Part shown: in pieces, positions 1 through 6,650 of the stretch
Layout of the letters: each line of letters opens with the position of its first letter
How positions within the stretch are numbered: the first letter of the stretch is position 1
Origin: JALXCG01 sp026991065 [NCBI: Gemmatimonadota bacterium]
GTDB lineage: Bacteria > GCA-2686955
Length of the DNA stretch: 7,721 nucleotides
NCBI GenBank assembly: GCA_026991065.1
Contig: JALXCG010000164.1
Coordinates: 1-7,721 of the forward strand
Direction of reading: 5' to 3'
Translations under genes and position numbers: made by a program
The notes under the pieces: generated by a model
What the model was told of the DNA's origin: nothing
Seen by the model: the letters and a program-made list of their open reading frames with translations, nothing else
The model's database searches: none

Positions 1-29
1 AGCAGGAGGAGCTGGGAGTCTCTTTTCAT
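1..29 (-). CDS. Possible start of a downstream gene (partial, 9 codons)
   Basis: An ATG on the minus strand at 29-27 overlaps the larB stop codon in an ATGA arrangement, the same 4-bp overlap seen at other junctions of this gene cluster. It opens a frame that stays open to the window edge and reads MKRDSQLLL. No good Shine-Dalgarno sequence precedes it, so it would depend on ribosomes finishing larB. Nine residues are too few to identify a family. They do not look like the usual start of LarC, which often follows larB. The call rests only on the overlap pattern and the lack of any other gene start in the remaining bases. Confidence 0.35.
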
Positions 30-781
30 GGGAGGTCCAGGTGATTGATCTGCGAAGCGGCGTAGGCGGCGCCAAAGCCATTGTCGATATTGACCACGGT
101 GACCCCGGCAGCGCAGGAATTCAACATGCCGAGGAGGGCGGCGATGCCGCCGAAGCTGGCACCGTAGCCGACTGAGGTGGGCACCGCGATTACGGGGCCG
201 GAAACCAGGCCGGCGACTACGCTGGCGAGCGCCCCTTCCATGCCGGCCACCACAATCACGACGCGCGCCCGGCGCAAGCGCGAATCGACTTGAGCGAGCC
301 GATGGATGCCTGCCACGCCAACATCGACGATCATCTCCACCTCATTGCCCATCACCGCGAGCGTGCGGCGCGCCTCAGCCGCGACCGGCAGGTCGGAGGT
401 GCCGGCGGTGACTACAACCACGCGACCGACTCCGCGGGGGGCATCGCCCCGATCAAGAAACGCGATTCGCCCCTCGTCGTCCCATTCCAGTTCCGGCACC
501 CGTTCTCGGGCCAGAGCATAGAGGCCGGAATGAGCGCGAGTGGCCAAGAGAGAGCCGCCGTGACTGGCGAGTCGCTCGATGATCGCGGCCGCCTGAGCAT
601 CGCTCTTTCCTTCACAGAGCACAACTTCGGGGAAACCGCGGCGCACTGCCCGATGGTGATCGATGCGGGCGAACCCCATCTCCTCGACGGGAAAGTGGCG
701 CAAACGCTCCAGTGCCGCCGGAATCTCCAGATCACCCTGGGCGACTGCCCGCAGCAACTCCTCCAGAGTAGCTCGATTCAC
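26..781 (-). CDS. larB: LarB, pyridinium-3,5-biscarboxylic acid mononucleotide synthase
   Basis: LarB carboxylates the pyridinium ring of nicotinic acid adenine dinucleotide at C5 and cleaves the phosphoanhydride, releasing AMP. This is the first step of nickel-pincer nucleotide cofactor synthesis, the cofactor of lactate racemase and related LarA-type enzymes. The 251-residue length is typical. The C-terminal two-thirds is a PurE-like (AIR carboxylase-like) domain with very conserved blocks: VVVVTAGTSDLPVA (121-134), DVGVAGIHRL (153-162), VIVVAGMEGAL (175-185), AVPTSVGYGASFGG (199-212) and NSCAAGVTVVNIDNGFGAAY (221-240). Cys223 matches the cysteine that traps substrate covalently in characterised LarB. 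The residues before about 115 form the LarB-specific N-terminal part. The start is GTG, overlapping the dusB stop by 4 bp. No larC, larE or larA is visible, so the pathway may continue beyond the window or elsewhere in the genome. Confidence 0.95.
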   Translation of the reverse strand: MNRATLEELLRAVAQGDLEIPAALERLRHFPVEEMGFARIDHHRAVRRGFPEVVLCEGKSDAQAAAIIERLASHGGSLLATRAHSGLYALARERVPELEWDDEGRIAFLDRGDAPRGVGRVVVVTAGTSDLPVAAEARRTLAVMGNEVEMIVDVGVAGIHRLAQVDSRLRRARVVIVVAGMEGALASVVAGLVSGPVIAVPTSVGYGASFGGIAALLGMLNSCAAGVTVVNIDNGFGAAYAASQINHLDLP

Positions 782-1806
782 CCATTGCCTTCTTTCGTTG
801 CACCAAGGAAAGAGCGGAAGAGTGACCGAATCGCCTCCGCGCTTTCGAGTTCGAAAAGCCGGGCACGCAGCTTGGCGGCACCGGGCATCCCCTTAATGTA
901 GGCCGCCGCATGGCGGCGCATCTCGCGAATGCAGCGTGCCTCATCATCGCCCATTTCCAGGGCGATGCGCAAATGCTCTTCGATCACCGCAATCCGCTCC
1001 GCGGCCGTGGGTCGGGGCGGTTCTTCGCCACTTTGCAGGTAGCTCTTGATGTCACGAAAGATCCAGGGGTTGCCCACGGCGCCGCGGCCGATCATCAGCG
1101 CATCGACACCACTCTCATCGAGGGCACGCCGGGCCGCCTGCGGCGAGTCGATGTCCCCGTTGCCGATCACCGGCACCGTCACCGCCTCGGCGACCGCGCG
1201 AATGCGGTCCCAGTCGGCACTGCCGCTGTAGCCCTGGTTGCGACTGCGGCCGTGTACCGCCACCGCGCAGGCCCCACCACGCTCCAGGGCACGGGCCAGC
1301 TTGATCGTGGTGGACTCCGCGGTGTCCCGCTCCCACCCGATGCGCATCTTTGCAGTCACCGGAAGCTTGGTCGCGGCCACCACGGCGGCCACAATCTCCT
1401 CCATCAGCGCCGGATCACGCAGCAGACCGGAGCCACCGTTCTTGTCGACGATCTTGCGCGCCGGACAGCCAAAGTTGATATCGACAAAATCCGGCTGAAC
1501 CCGGACCTCCAGAAGATGTGCGGCGGCCGCCATGTCGGTCGGGTCGGCGCCAAAAATCTGCACACCGACCGGCCGCTCCTCCGGCGTGAAAAATACCCGC
1601 TCCTCCTGTTTCTCAACTCCGAGCAGCAGCGCTTTCGCGGAGGCAAACTCGGTAATCAACACATCAGCCCCGAGGCGCTTGGCGATCACTCGGTAGGGAT
1701 GATCGGTCAACCCCGCCATCGGCGACAGATAGAGCGCTCCACGGATATCGAAAGGCAGCCCAGCCTGCGTGCTCTCACTCTTGATCTGGGTCGTCTCCGT
1801 GGCCAT
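778..1806 (-). CDS. dusB: tRNA-dihydrouridine synthase, DusB/NifR3 type
   Basis: This FMN-dependent enzyme reduces specific uridines in the tRNA D-loop region to dihydrouridine using NAD(P)H. The 342-residue protein has the expected TIM barrel: the flavin-binding start SPMAGLTDHPYR (28-39), the ITEFASAKAL segment (51-60), the QIFG strand (83-86), and the catalytic block DINFGCPARKIVDKNGGSGLL (109-129) with Cys114 as proton donor. KMRIGW (153-158), AVHGRSRNQGYSG (183-195), VIGNGDI (213-219) and MIGRGAVGNPWIF (238-250) follow. The C-terminal helical tRNA-binding domain carries the DusB-like stretch RRHAAAYIKGMPGAAKLR (297-314). The ATG overlaps the response-regulator 3' end by 32 bp and has only a weak GGGA upstream. 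No better start lies before the conserved barrel, so coupling to the upstream gene is likely. Assignment to DusB rather than DusA or DusC rests on the C-terminal motif. Confidence 0.95.
   Translation of the reverse strand: MATETTQIKSESTQAGLPFDIRGALYLSPMAGLTDHPYRVIAKRLGADVLITEFASAKALLLGVEKQEERVFFTPEERPVGVQIFGADPTDMAAAAHLLEVRVQPDFVDINFGCPARKIVDKNGGSGLLRDPALMEEIVAAVVAATKLPVTAKMRIGWERDTAESTTIKLARALERGGACAVAVHGRSRNQGYSGSADWDRIRAVAEAVTVPVIGNGDIDSPQAARRALDESGVDALMIGRGAVGNPWIFRDIKSYLQSGEEPPRPTAAERIAVIEEHLRIALEMGDDEARCIREMRRHAAAYIKGMPGAAKLRARLFELESAEAIRSLFRSFLGATKEGNG
788..792 (-). promoter_or_regulatory. Ribosome binding site of larB, inside the dusB 3' end
   Basis: On the minus strand the bases read GAAGG, followed by a 6-base spacer and then the GTG start of larB. 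The site lies within the last codons of dusB. It supports the GTG start, which has no nearby ATG alternative, and fits translational coupling between the two genes. Confidence 0.6.
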
Positions 1807-3211
1807 CGTCCCGTTTCAGGTCGTAGAGCTTCATCCGGTAGCGCAGCTTGTCTCGCTTGATGTTGAGCAGCGCGGCGGTCTCCGACTGGTTCCAGTTGGT
1901 CTCGGTGAGCGCCTTGAGAATCAGCGATTTCTCAATCTCACGGATGATCTCATTAAATAGAATGCCTTCAGGGCGGATGTCATTGCGCAGAATCTCGTCG
2001 AGCGTACCGACGATTCCCGAGGCCTGCCCCTGACCATCAACCCGCAGATCGTGCAGCATCGAACGCCGCACCTCTTCGCCATCCTCAAGGAGAACCGTGC
2101 GCTCCAGCAGGTTCTTCAACTCGCGGATATTGCCCGGCCAGCGGTATTGCAGGAACAACTGTTCCGCCCCCGGCGTAATCCGCTGAAAATTCTTGTTGAA
2201 CGCCTTGTTGAACACGCCAAGAAAATACTTGGCCAGCATGATGATGTCTTTGCCCCGCTCGCGCAACGGCGGCAACAGAATCGGAACCACCTTGAGCCGG
2301 TAGTAGAGATCTTGGCGGAAGAGGCCATCGGCCACCATTTGACGCAGATCACGATTGGTGGCACTGATGATGCGCACGTCCACCGAAATATCCTTGGTCC
2401 CACCGACGCGCTTGAAAACCATGCGCTCCAGCACGCGCAAGAGCTTGACCTGGGAGGCCGGGCTCATCTCGCCGATCTCATCCAGGAAAAGAGTGCCGCC
2501 GTCGGCCAACTCGATCAGGCCTTTCTTCTGCGCCTTTGCATCCGTAAACGCCCCCTTCTCGTAGCCGAAAAGTTCCGCTTCAAGCAGAGTCTCCGGCAGC
2601 GAAGCGCAGTTGATATCCATGAACGGCTGGTCGGCCCGCGCACTCTTGTGATGCACGATGTGGGCGATCAACTCCTTTCCGGTGCCTGATTCCCCTTCGA
2701 TCAAGACACTGGTGGCACTCGACTTCGCCACCTGATCGACGATCCGGTGCACCGCCTTCATGCGGTCGCAATTGCCGATGATCTTGTCGAACTGATACTG
2801 CTCGCGCAGGCGCTTGCGGTGGAAATTCACCTCGATCGCCATCTGCTTCTTTTGCAGAACCCGCTCAATCGAGAGCAGAAGCTGGTCCAGAATCACCGGC
2901 TTGGTGATGAAATCCTCGGCTCCCAAACGCATCGCCGTGACCGCGGTCTCGATCTGGCCGAAGGCGGTGATGATGATCACCGTCGCCTCAGTATCCCGCC
3001 GGCGCATCTCTTCCAGGACTTTCAGGCCGCTCATGTCGGGCAACTTGAGATCGAGGATCACGAGATCCGGGCTGGTGGCGTCGAACCGCTCCAGAGCCTC
3101 CGCTCCATTTGCCGCCGTGCTCACTTCATATTTGTCTTCTTCAATCAGGAATCGCGAAATGAAATGGCGAATCGCTTCTTGATCGTCGACAACCAGGATC
3201 TCGGCCTTCAT
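1775..3211 (-). CDS. NtrC-family sigma-54-dependent response regulator
   Basis: This 478-residue protein has the full receiver, AAA+ and Fis-type helix-turn-helix architecture. Receiver (about 3-120): acidic pair Asp9/Asp10, phosphoacceptor Asp54 in VILDLKLPDMSG, Thr82 and Lys104, so all phosphorylation residues are present. AAA+ domain (about 143-385): Walker A GESGTGKE (173-180), sigma-54 contact loop GAFTDA (220-225) in place of the commoner GAFTGA, Walker B TLFLDE (240-245), sensor I Asn286, likely arginine fingers Arg299 and Arg305 in FRQDLYYR, and sensor II WPGNIREL (358-365). The C-terminal helix-turn-helix lies at about 437-463 (TNWNQSETAALLNIKRDKLR). The start ATG has a strong GGAGG 7 bases upstream (3219-3223) and overlaps the kinase stop by 4 bp. 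It should be the phosphorylation partner of that kinase and would activate sigma-54 promoters. The target genes and signal are not visible, so no gene symbol is given. Confidence 0.95.
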   Translation of the reverse strand: MKAEILVVDDQEAIRHFISRFLIEEDKYEVSTAANGAEALERFDATSPDLVILDLKLPDMSGLKVLEEMRRRDTEATVIIITAFGQIETAVTAMRLGAEDFITKPVILDQLLLSIERVLQKKQMAIEVNFHRKRLREQYQFDKIIGNCDRMKAVHRIVDQVAKSSATSVLIEGESGTGKELIAHIVHHKSARADQPFMDINCASLPETLLEAELFGYEKGAFTDAKAQKKGLIELADGGTLFLDEIGEMSPASQVKLLRVLERMVFKRVGGTKDISVDVRIISATNRDLRQMVADGLFRQDLYYRLKVVPILLPPLRERGKDIIMLAKYFLGVFNKAFNKNFQRITPGAEQLFLQYRWPGNIRELKNLLERTVLLEDGEEVRRSMLHDLRVDGQGQASGIVGTLDEILRNDIRPEGILFNEIIREIEKSLILKALTETNWNQSETAALLNIKRDKLRYRMKLYDLKRDDGHGDDPDQE

Positions 3212-4923
3212 ACGGCATCCTCCGGCGGGAAGGCTTCCAGCGGCAGTTCGAGGGTGATGCGGGTACCCTCTCCCGGAGTGCTATCGACCTCGATCTGTCC
3301 ACCGTGGCGCTCGACGATCCCGTGACTGACGTAAAGCCCCAGCCCGGTTCCCCCCTCCTTGCGGGAGAAAAACGGCTCGAAAAGCCGTGGAATGTCGGCC
3401 GCTGGAATCCCCGGTCCCTGATCTTCAACGGCGATCAGGATGTGCGATGGCGACTCACTTTCCACGTGCCCTTCAGCGGCAAAACGATTCGCGGCCATGA
3501 GGCGGATTGTGATGATCGAGCCCTCCGTGGAAACCTCTAGAGCGTTCTTGATGAAGTTGATCAGCACCTGCTGGATCTTGTCGGCGTCAACATAAACCGG
3601 GGGAAGATCCGGGGCGGAAATCACGGAGATGGCGACTCCGCGTTCCTGAGCCAAATCATTCAATGAGCGCAGGGCACGATCAACGATCTCAGCCGACGCA
3701 ATCTCCTCGCGAAAGAGAGGCGTTGGTCTTGAGATAGAATAGAGGTCAACGATGATGCGGTCGAGCCTCATGATTTCGTTGAGGATGTAGTGAACCGAAT
3801 CGCGCCGTGGATCCTCCTCGGGAATCGACTTGGCCAGGTATTGGACGCCGGTCACAATCCCGGCCAGCGGATTGCGGATCTCGTGCGCAACGCTGGTTGT
3901 CAGACGCCCCAGAGCGGCCAGTTTTTCCAGATGGTAGATCTCATCTTCCATCTTCCGAATCTGAGAAGTATCAGTAAGTTCCGCAACTACACCTGAGTAT
4001 GGACCTGGCTCGGTGCGAAGAATCGAAACCTTCACATCGACTTCGATCTTCCGGCCATCGGCCCGCTCCAGCCGGACCGACTTGTGCGAAACCGGCCGCC
4101 CTTTGGTGAGGGCATCAAGCAGCGGGTTGCTGCGTTCGCCCTGGGCGTGCCACAACTCCTGAATCGGCCGATCGAGCGCGGCCAGGGCCTCGACCCCAAG
4201 CAACTCCGCGGCGGCGGCATTGATCCCGGTCACGCGCCCGCGCCGATCGATGGTGATCAGGCCGGAGCTAATGGAATCGGTCACGCTGGCACGGAAGCTC
4301 TGCTCACGGCGCAAACGCCGGTAGAGCAGCGCCGTCTCGATCGCTACCCCGAGTTGGCCGAGGAAAAGTTCCAGCGCCAGGGCTCCATCCGTGGAGGGCC
4401 AGTGGGGACTCGCCATCTGTATGGCCACCACCCCAAGGCCATCGTGTATCGGGTGAATCACGTGCGGCCCGAGGTCGTGGAACGTACTACAGAGGTCGCA
4501 CTCTCCCCACAACTCCGCGGCATCCTCTCCAACCACCGCGGTGGGAGAGCGAAGAGCGCGAATCAGTGCCGATGAGGCATCGTCGAGAGCGATCTCCACC
4601 GTCAGGCGCTCGGCCTGGTCGCGGCGCGACAGTGCCCCCATCAAGGCTCCCCGCTGGCGATCGACCAACCCGACATAGATCCAGGTGGAGTTCAAACTAT
4701 CGATCAGGAACGCACTGACGATCTCGACCGCCTCCCGCGCACTGTCGGCACTGGCGACGCGCCGCGAGACATCAGTCAGTTCCACCAAGTGCAGACTGGT
4801 TCGCGCCCAGAGATCATCGGAACGCTCGATCAGACCGCGAAAACGCTCCAGCAAGCCGGCGACGGGCTCGGAGCCGGTCGCGGCTTGTGGAACCTCTTGG
4901 TGCGGTGGAGAAGAAGCACTCAC
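3208..4923 (-). CDS. Soluble GAF-PAS sensor histidine kinase
   Basis: This 571-residue kinase is the likely partner of the response regulator that overlaps it by 4 bp. I see no signal peptide or membrane segment, so it should sense a cytoplasmic signal. Domain order: a helical N-terminal segment; a GAF-like domain (about 55-200); a PAS domain (about 208-320, with ITIDRRGRVTGINAAAAELLG); HisKA with phosphoacceptor His347 in SVAHEIRNPLAG; and HATPase with N-box QQVLINFIKNALEV (451-464), G1 DQGPGIP (501-507), F-box LFEPFF and G2 GGTGLGL (524-530). The layout resembles NtrB and AtoS-type kinases. The ATPase domain carries a short insert (about 478-494) before the G1 strand. The only two cysteines, Cys142 and Cys145, form a CxxC in the GAF domain with His149, His154, His157 and His160 close by, suggesting metal or redox sensing. 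That function is inference. The start is GTG, supported by a GAGG site. Confidence 0.93.
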   Translation of the reverse strand: MSASSPPHQEVPQAATGSEPVAGLLERFRGLIERSDDLWARTSLHLVELTDVSRRVASADSAREAVEIVSAFLIDSLNSTWIYVGLVDRQRGALMGALSRRDQAERLTVEIALDDASSALIRALRSPTAVVGEDAAELWGECDLCSTFHDLGPHVIHPIHDGLGVVAIQMASPHWPSTDGALALELFLGQLGVAIETALLYRRLRREQSFRASVTDSISSGLITIDRRGRVTGINAAAAELLGVEALAALDRPIQELWHAQGERSNPLLDALTKGRPVSHKSVRLERADGRKIEVDVKVSILRTEPGPYSGVVAELTDTSQIRKMEDEIYHLEKLAALGRLTTSVAHEIRNPLAGIVTGVQYLAKSIPEEDPRRDSVHYILNEIMRLDRIIVDLYSISRPTPLFREEIASAEIVDRALRSLNDLAQERGVAISVISAPDLPPVYVDADKIQQVLINFIKNALEVSTEGSIITIRLMAANRFAAEGHVESESPSHILIAVEDQGPGIPAADIPRLFEPFFSRKEGGTGLGLYVSHGIVERHGGQIEVDSTPGEGTRITLELPLEAFPPEDAV

Positions 4924-5029
4924 TGGGTTACCTCGAAATGCGCCGCGGAGGGGCTCAGCGCTGAACTGAGGAAAGCTGGTCGCGGCCGCCCGGATCAGAG
5001 TTGCCGGGGCGTGGCAGTCAGCCGGTTGC
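4924..5029 (-). other. 106-bp gap between activator and kinase genes
   Basis: This gap holds the kinase ribosome binding site and a perfect 10-bp palindrome, TCAGCGCTGA at 4955-4964, next to a CTCAG/CTGAG inverted pair (4954-4958 and 4966-4970). An 8-bp GCGGCCGC palindrome lies at 4982-4989. I see no hairpin followed by a T-run on the minus strand, so readthrough from the upstream activator gene is plausible. I could not find a convincing sigma-70 promoter or a GG-N10-GC sigma-54 promoter. The palindrome could be an operator or chance in GC-rich DNA. Confidence 0.35.
4931..4934 (-). promoter_or_regulatory. Ribosome binding site of the histidine kinase
   Basis: GAGG on the minus strand sits 7 bases before the GTG at 4923-4921. 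It supports this non-ATG start, and there is no competing ATG close by in frame. Confidence 0.6.
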
Positions 5030-6478
5030 TCAAGAGATCTCGGAGCCGCTCATATTGAACCGCTCGACTCGGTCGCGCAATGTGTTTCGGCTGATCCCAA
5101 GCATGCGGGCGGCCTGCACTTGATTTCCGTTGGTTTCTTGCAGAGTACGCCGAATCAAACTTGCTTCCAATGCCGATGTCAGCTCTCCGTATAGATTGCC
5201 TTCACAGCGCCGCAGGAGATTGGGGAAATGCTGGTCGACAAGTTGCCCAAAGACCCGTCCCCAATCGCCTTCGACGATTCCGGAGCCGCCCCCCTCCTGC
5301 ACCGCCGCGGTCAAAGAGGAATCCAGATCCTCGGGGATGATCAAATGACCTTTGCAGCGAACCACCGCCGCTTGAATCACATTCTCCAACTCCCTCACAT
5401 TCCCCGGCCATGGACAGGCATTGAGAATCTCGACCGTCATCGGATGGAACCCGCGTACCTCCTTCGCCAGGCGCGCGCTGTATTTGCGAAGGAAGGATTT
5501 GGCCAGCAGCATGACATCATCGCCCCGCTCGCGGAGCGCCGGCAGATGAATGCTGATCACCTTGAGCCGGTAGAAGAGATCCCAGCGGAACTGCCCCGCC
5601 TTGCTCAGTTGGACCAGACTCTTGTTGGTCGCGGCAATCAGACGCACGTCCACATGAATGGTCTCGTTGCCACCCACGCGCTCGAATGCCTGCTCCTGAA
5701 TCACGCGCAGCACCTTGGCCTGCGTGGACGGTGACATGTCTCCAATCTCGTCGAGGAAGAGAGTGCCGCCGTTGCAGATCTCAAGCTTTCCCAGCTTGCG
5801 GATCTTGGCATCGGTAAACGCGCCTTTTTCATGCCCGAAAAGCTCCGACTCGAGCAGCGTCTCCGGCCCGACCGCGCAGTTCATCACCTGGAACGGCTTG
5901 TCGGCACGCAGACTGTTGGCGACGATCTCGCGTGCCACCACCCCCTTGCCCGTTCCCGTCTCCCCTTCGATCAGAACCGTGGCGTTGGAGCGGGCCACCT
6001 GGCCGATCGTCTTGTAGATCTCGATCATCTCCAGACTGTTGCCGATCAGAGAGTTGCTCTCTTCAGGCTCGACCAGCGGGTGACCGGCCATCGCATGGCG
6101 ATGCTCGGTATAGGACTGTGCCGTCTGCGCCGCGCGCTCCACCTGCCGGGCAAGCTTCTCGGGAACGTGGTAGTCGGCGATCACATCAAAAGCCCCCTCG
6201 CCGATCAACTGAATGTAGAGCTGCGAGGCCACTGATTTCATGAGAACAATGATCTGCACCGAGGGGAAACGCTGCTGGATCGTCCGCACAACCTCGAGGC
6301 TGTCGGGCTTTCCGCACTGGTCGTGGTCGACCAGAACCACCTTGATCCCACTGGAATAGAGAGTGTCGACAACATCATCCAGGCTGAATCGAAGCATATA
6401 CTGGATGCCGACCCGTTCGACCACATCAACGATTCTCGGACGAGTTCCTGTTTCGGCATAGACCAGCACAGTTTCCAT
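5030..6478 (-). CDS. NtrC-type sigma-54 activator with degenerate receiver domain
   Basis: From the ATG at 6478 this is a 482-residue activator. Residues 1-120 keep a receiver-like outline (METVLVYAE, KVVLVDHDQ, VQIIVLMKS, FDVIADYHVPEKL), but the acidic pair of strand 1, the strand-4 Thr/Ser and the strand-5 Lys are missing. Only Asp51 or Asp53 lies near the phosphoacceptor position. Normal phosphorylation is therefore unlikely. The AAA+ domain (about 142-385) is intact: Walker A GETGTGKG (172-179), GAFTDA (219-224), Walker B TLFLDE (239-244), Asn285, Arg298 and Arg304, and WPGNVREL (357-364). A Fis-like helix-turn-helix lies at 448-473 (TNGNQVQAARMLGISRNTLR). The start was chosen because a GGAG site lies 6 bases upstream and the receiver fold begins there. 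In-frame ATG at 6559 and TTG at 6568 would add 27 or 30 residues without recognisable fold. Its place just before the kinase and regulator genes suggests a shared circuit. Confidence 0.92.
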   Translation of the reverse strand: METVLVYAETGTRPRIVDVVERVGIQYMLRFSLDDVVDTLYSSGIKVVLVDHDQCGKPDSLEVVRTIQQRFPSVQIIVLMKSVASQLYIQLIGEGAFDVIADYHVPEKLARQVERAAQTAQSYTEHRHAMAGHPLVEPEESNSLIGNSLEMIEIYKTIGQVARSNATVLIEGETGTGKGVVAREIVANSLRADKPFQVMNCAVGPETLLESELFGHEKGAFTDAKIRKLGKLEICNGGTLFLDEIGDMSPSTQAKVLRVIQEQAFERVGGNETIHVDVRLIAATNKSLVQLSKAGQFRWDLFYRLKVISIHLPALRERGDDVMLLAKSFLRKYSARLAKEVRGFHPMTVEILNACPWPGNVRELENVIQAAVVRCKGHLIIPEDLDSSLTAAVQEGGGSGIVEGDWGRVFGQLVDQHFPNLLRRCEGNLYGELTSALEASLIRRTLQETNGNQVQAARMLGISRNTLRDRVERFNMSGSEIS

Positions 6479-6484
6479 GAAACG

Positions 6485-6488
6485 CTCC
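6485..6488 (-). promoter_or_regulatory. Ribosome binding site favouring the 6478 start
   Basis: GGAG on the minus strand is followed by a 6-base spacer and the ATG at 6478-6476. The spacing is near ideal. The upstream alternatives have only a GGTGGA stretch at poorer spacing for the ATG at 6559, or overlapping the TTG itself. This site is the main reason for choosing the shorter protein. Confidence 0.55.
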
Positions 6489-6624
6489 ACCAGGATCGCT
6501 GCCGCGCACCGGCACTCCAGCACTGCAGCGATTATCTGTTCACGTATCGGACTCCGCATCCGCGACAATCCACCGCCTGAGAAACGAAACAGCTCTTGAT
6601 CTCCGGCGCTTGTCTGTTTTATCG

Positions 6625-6644
6625 GACATCAGTGACTTGATATC
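6625..6644. repeat. Small hairpin: 7-bp stem with 6-base loop
   Basis: GACATCA (6625-6631) and TGATATC (6638-6644) form a 7-bp stem around a 6-base loop. One position is a mismatch in DNA but can pair as G-U in the minus-strand transcript. Short flanking bases CTGTT and AACAG (minus strand) extend the symmetry with interruptions. There is no T-run, so it is not a terminator. It may be an operator or a leader-RNA structure. Confidence 0.25.
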
Positions 6645-6650
6645 GAACAG

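Noticed and set aside
290-901. Plus-strand open frame (203 codons) opposite larB
   Set aside because: It is opposite the highly conserved LarB core, and its composition looks like an antisense shadow.
910-1860. Long plus-strand open frame (316 codons) opposite dusB
   Set aside because: It lies opposite a clearly conserved gene, its translation is rich in His, Arg and Gly with no recognisable motif, and it reflects the lack of stop codons in GC-rich antisense DNA.
2051-2689. Plus-strand open frame (212 codons) opposite the response regulator AAA+ domain
   Set aside because: It is antisense to Walker A, GAFTDA and Walker B coding sequence. The translation has no family features, and a similar antisense frame appears at the same place opposite the second activator (5228-5734).
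4982-4989. GCGGCCGC 8-bp palindrome
   Set aside because: It is a simple GC palindrome expected at this base composition, with no supporting context as an operator or repeat.
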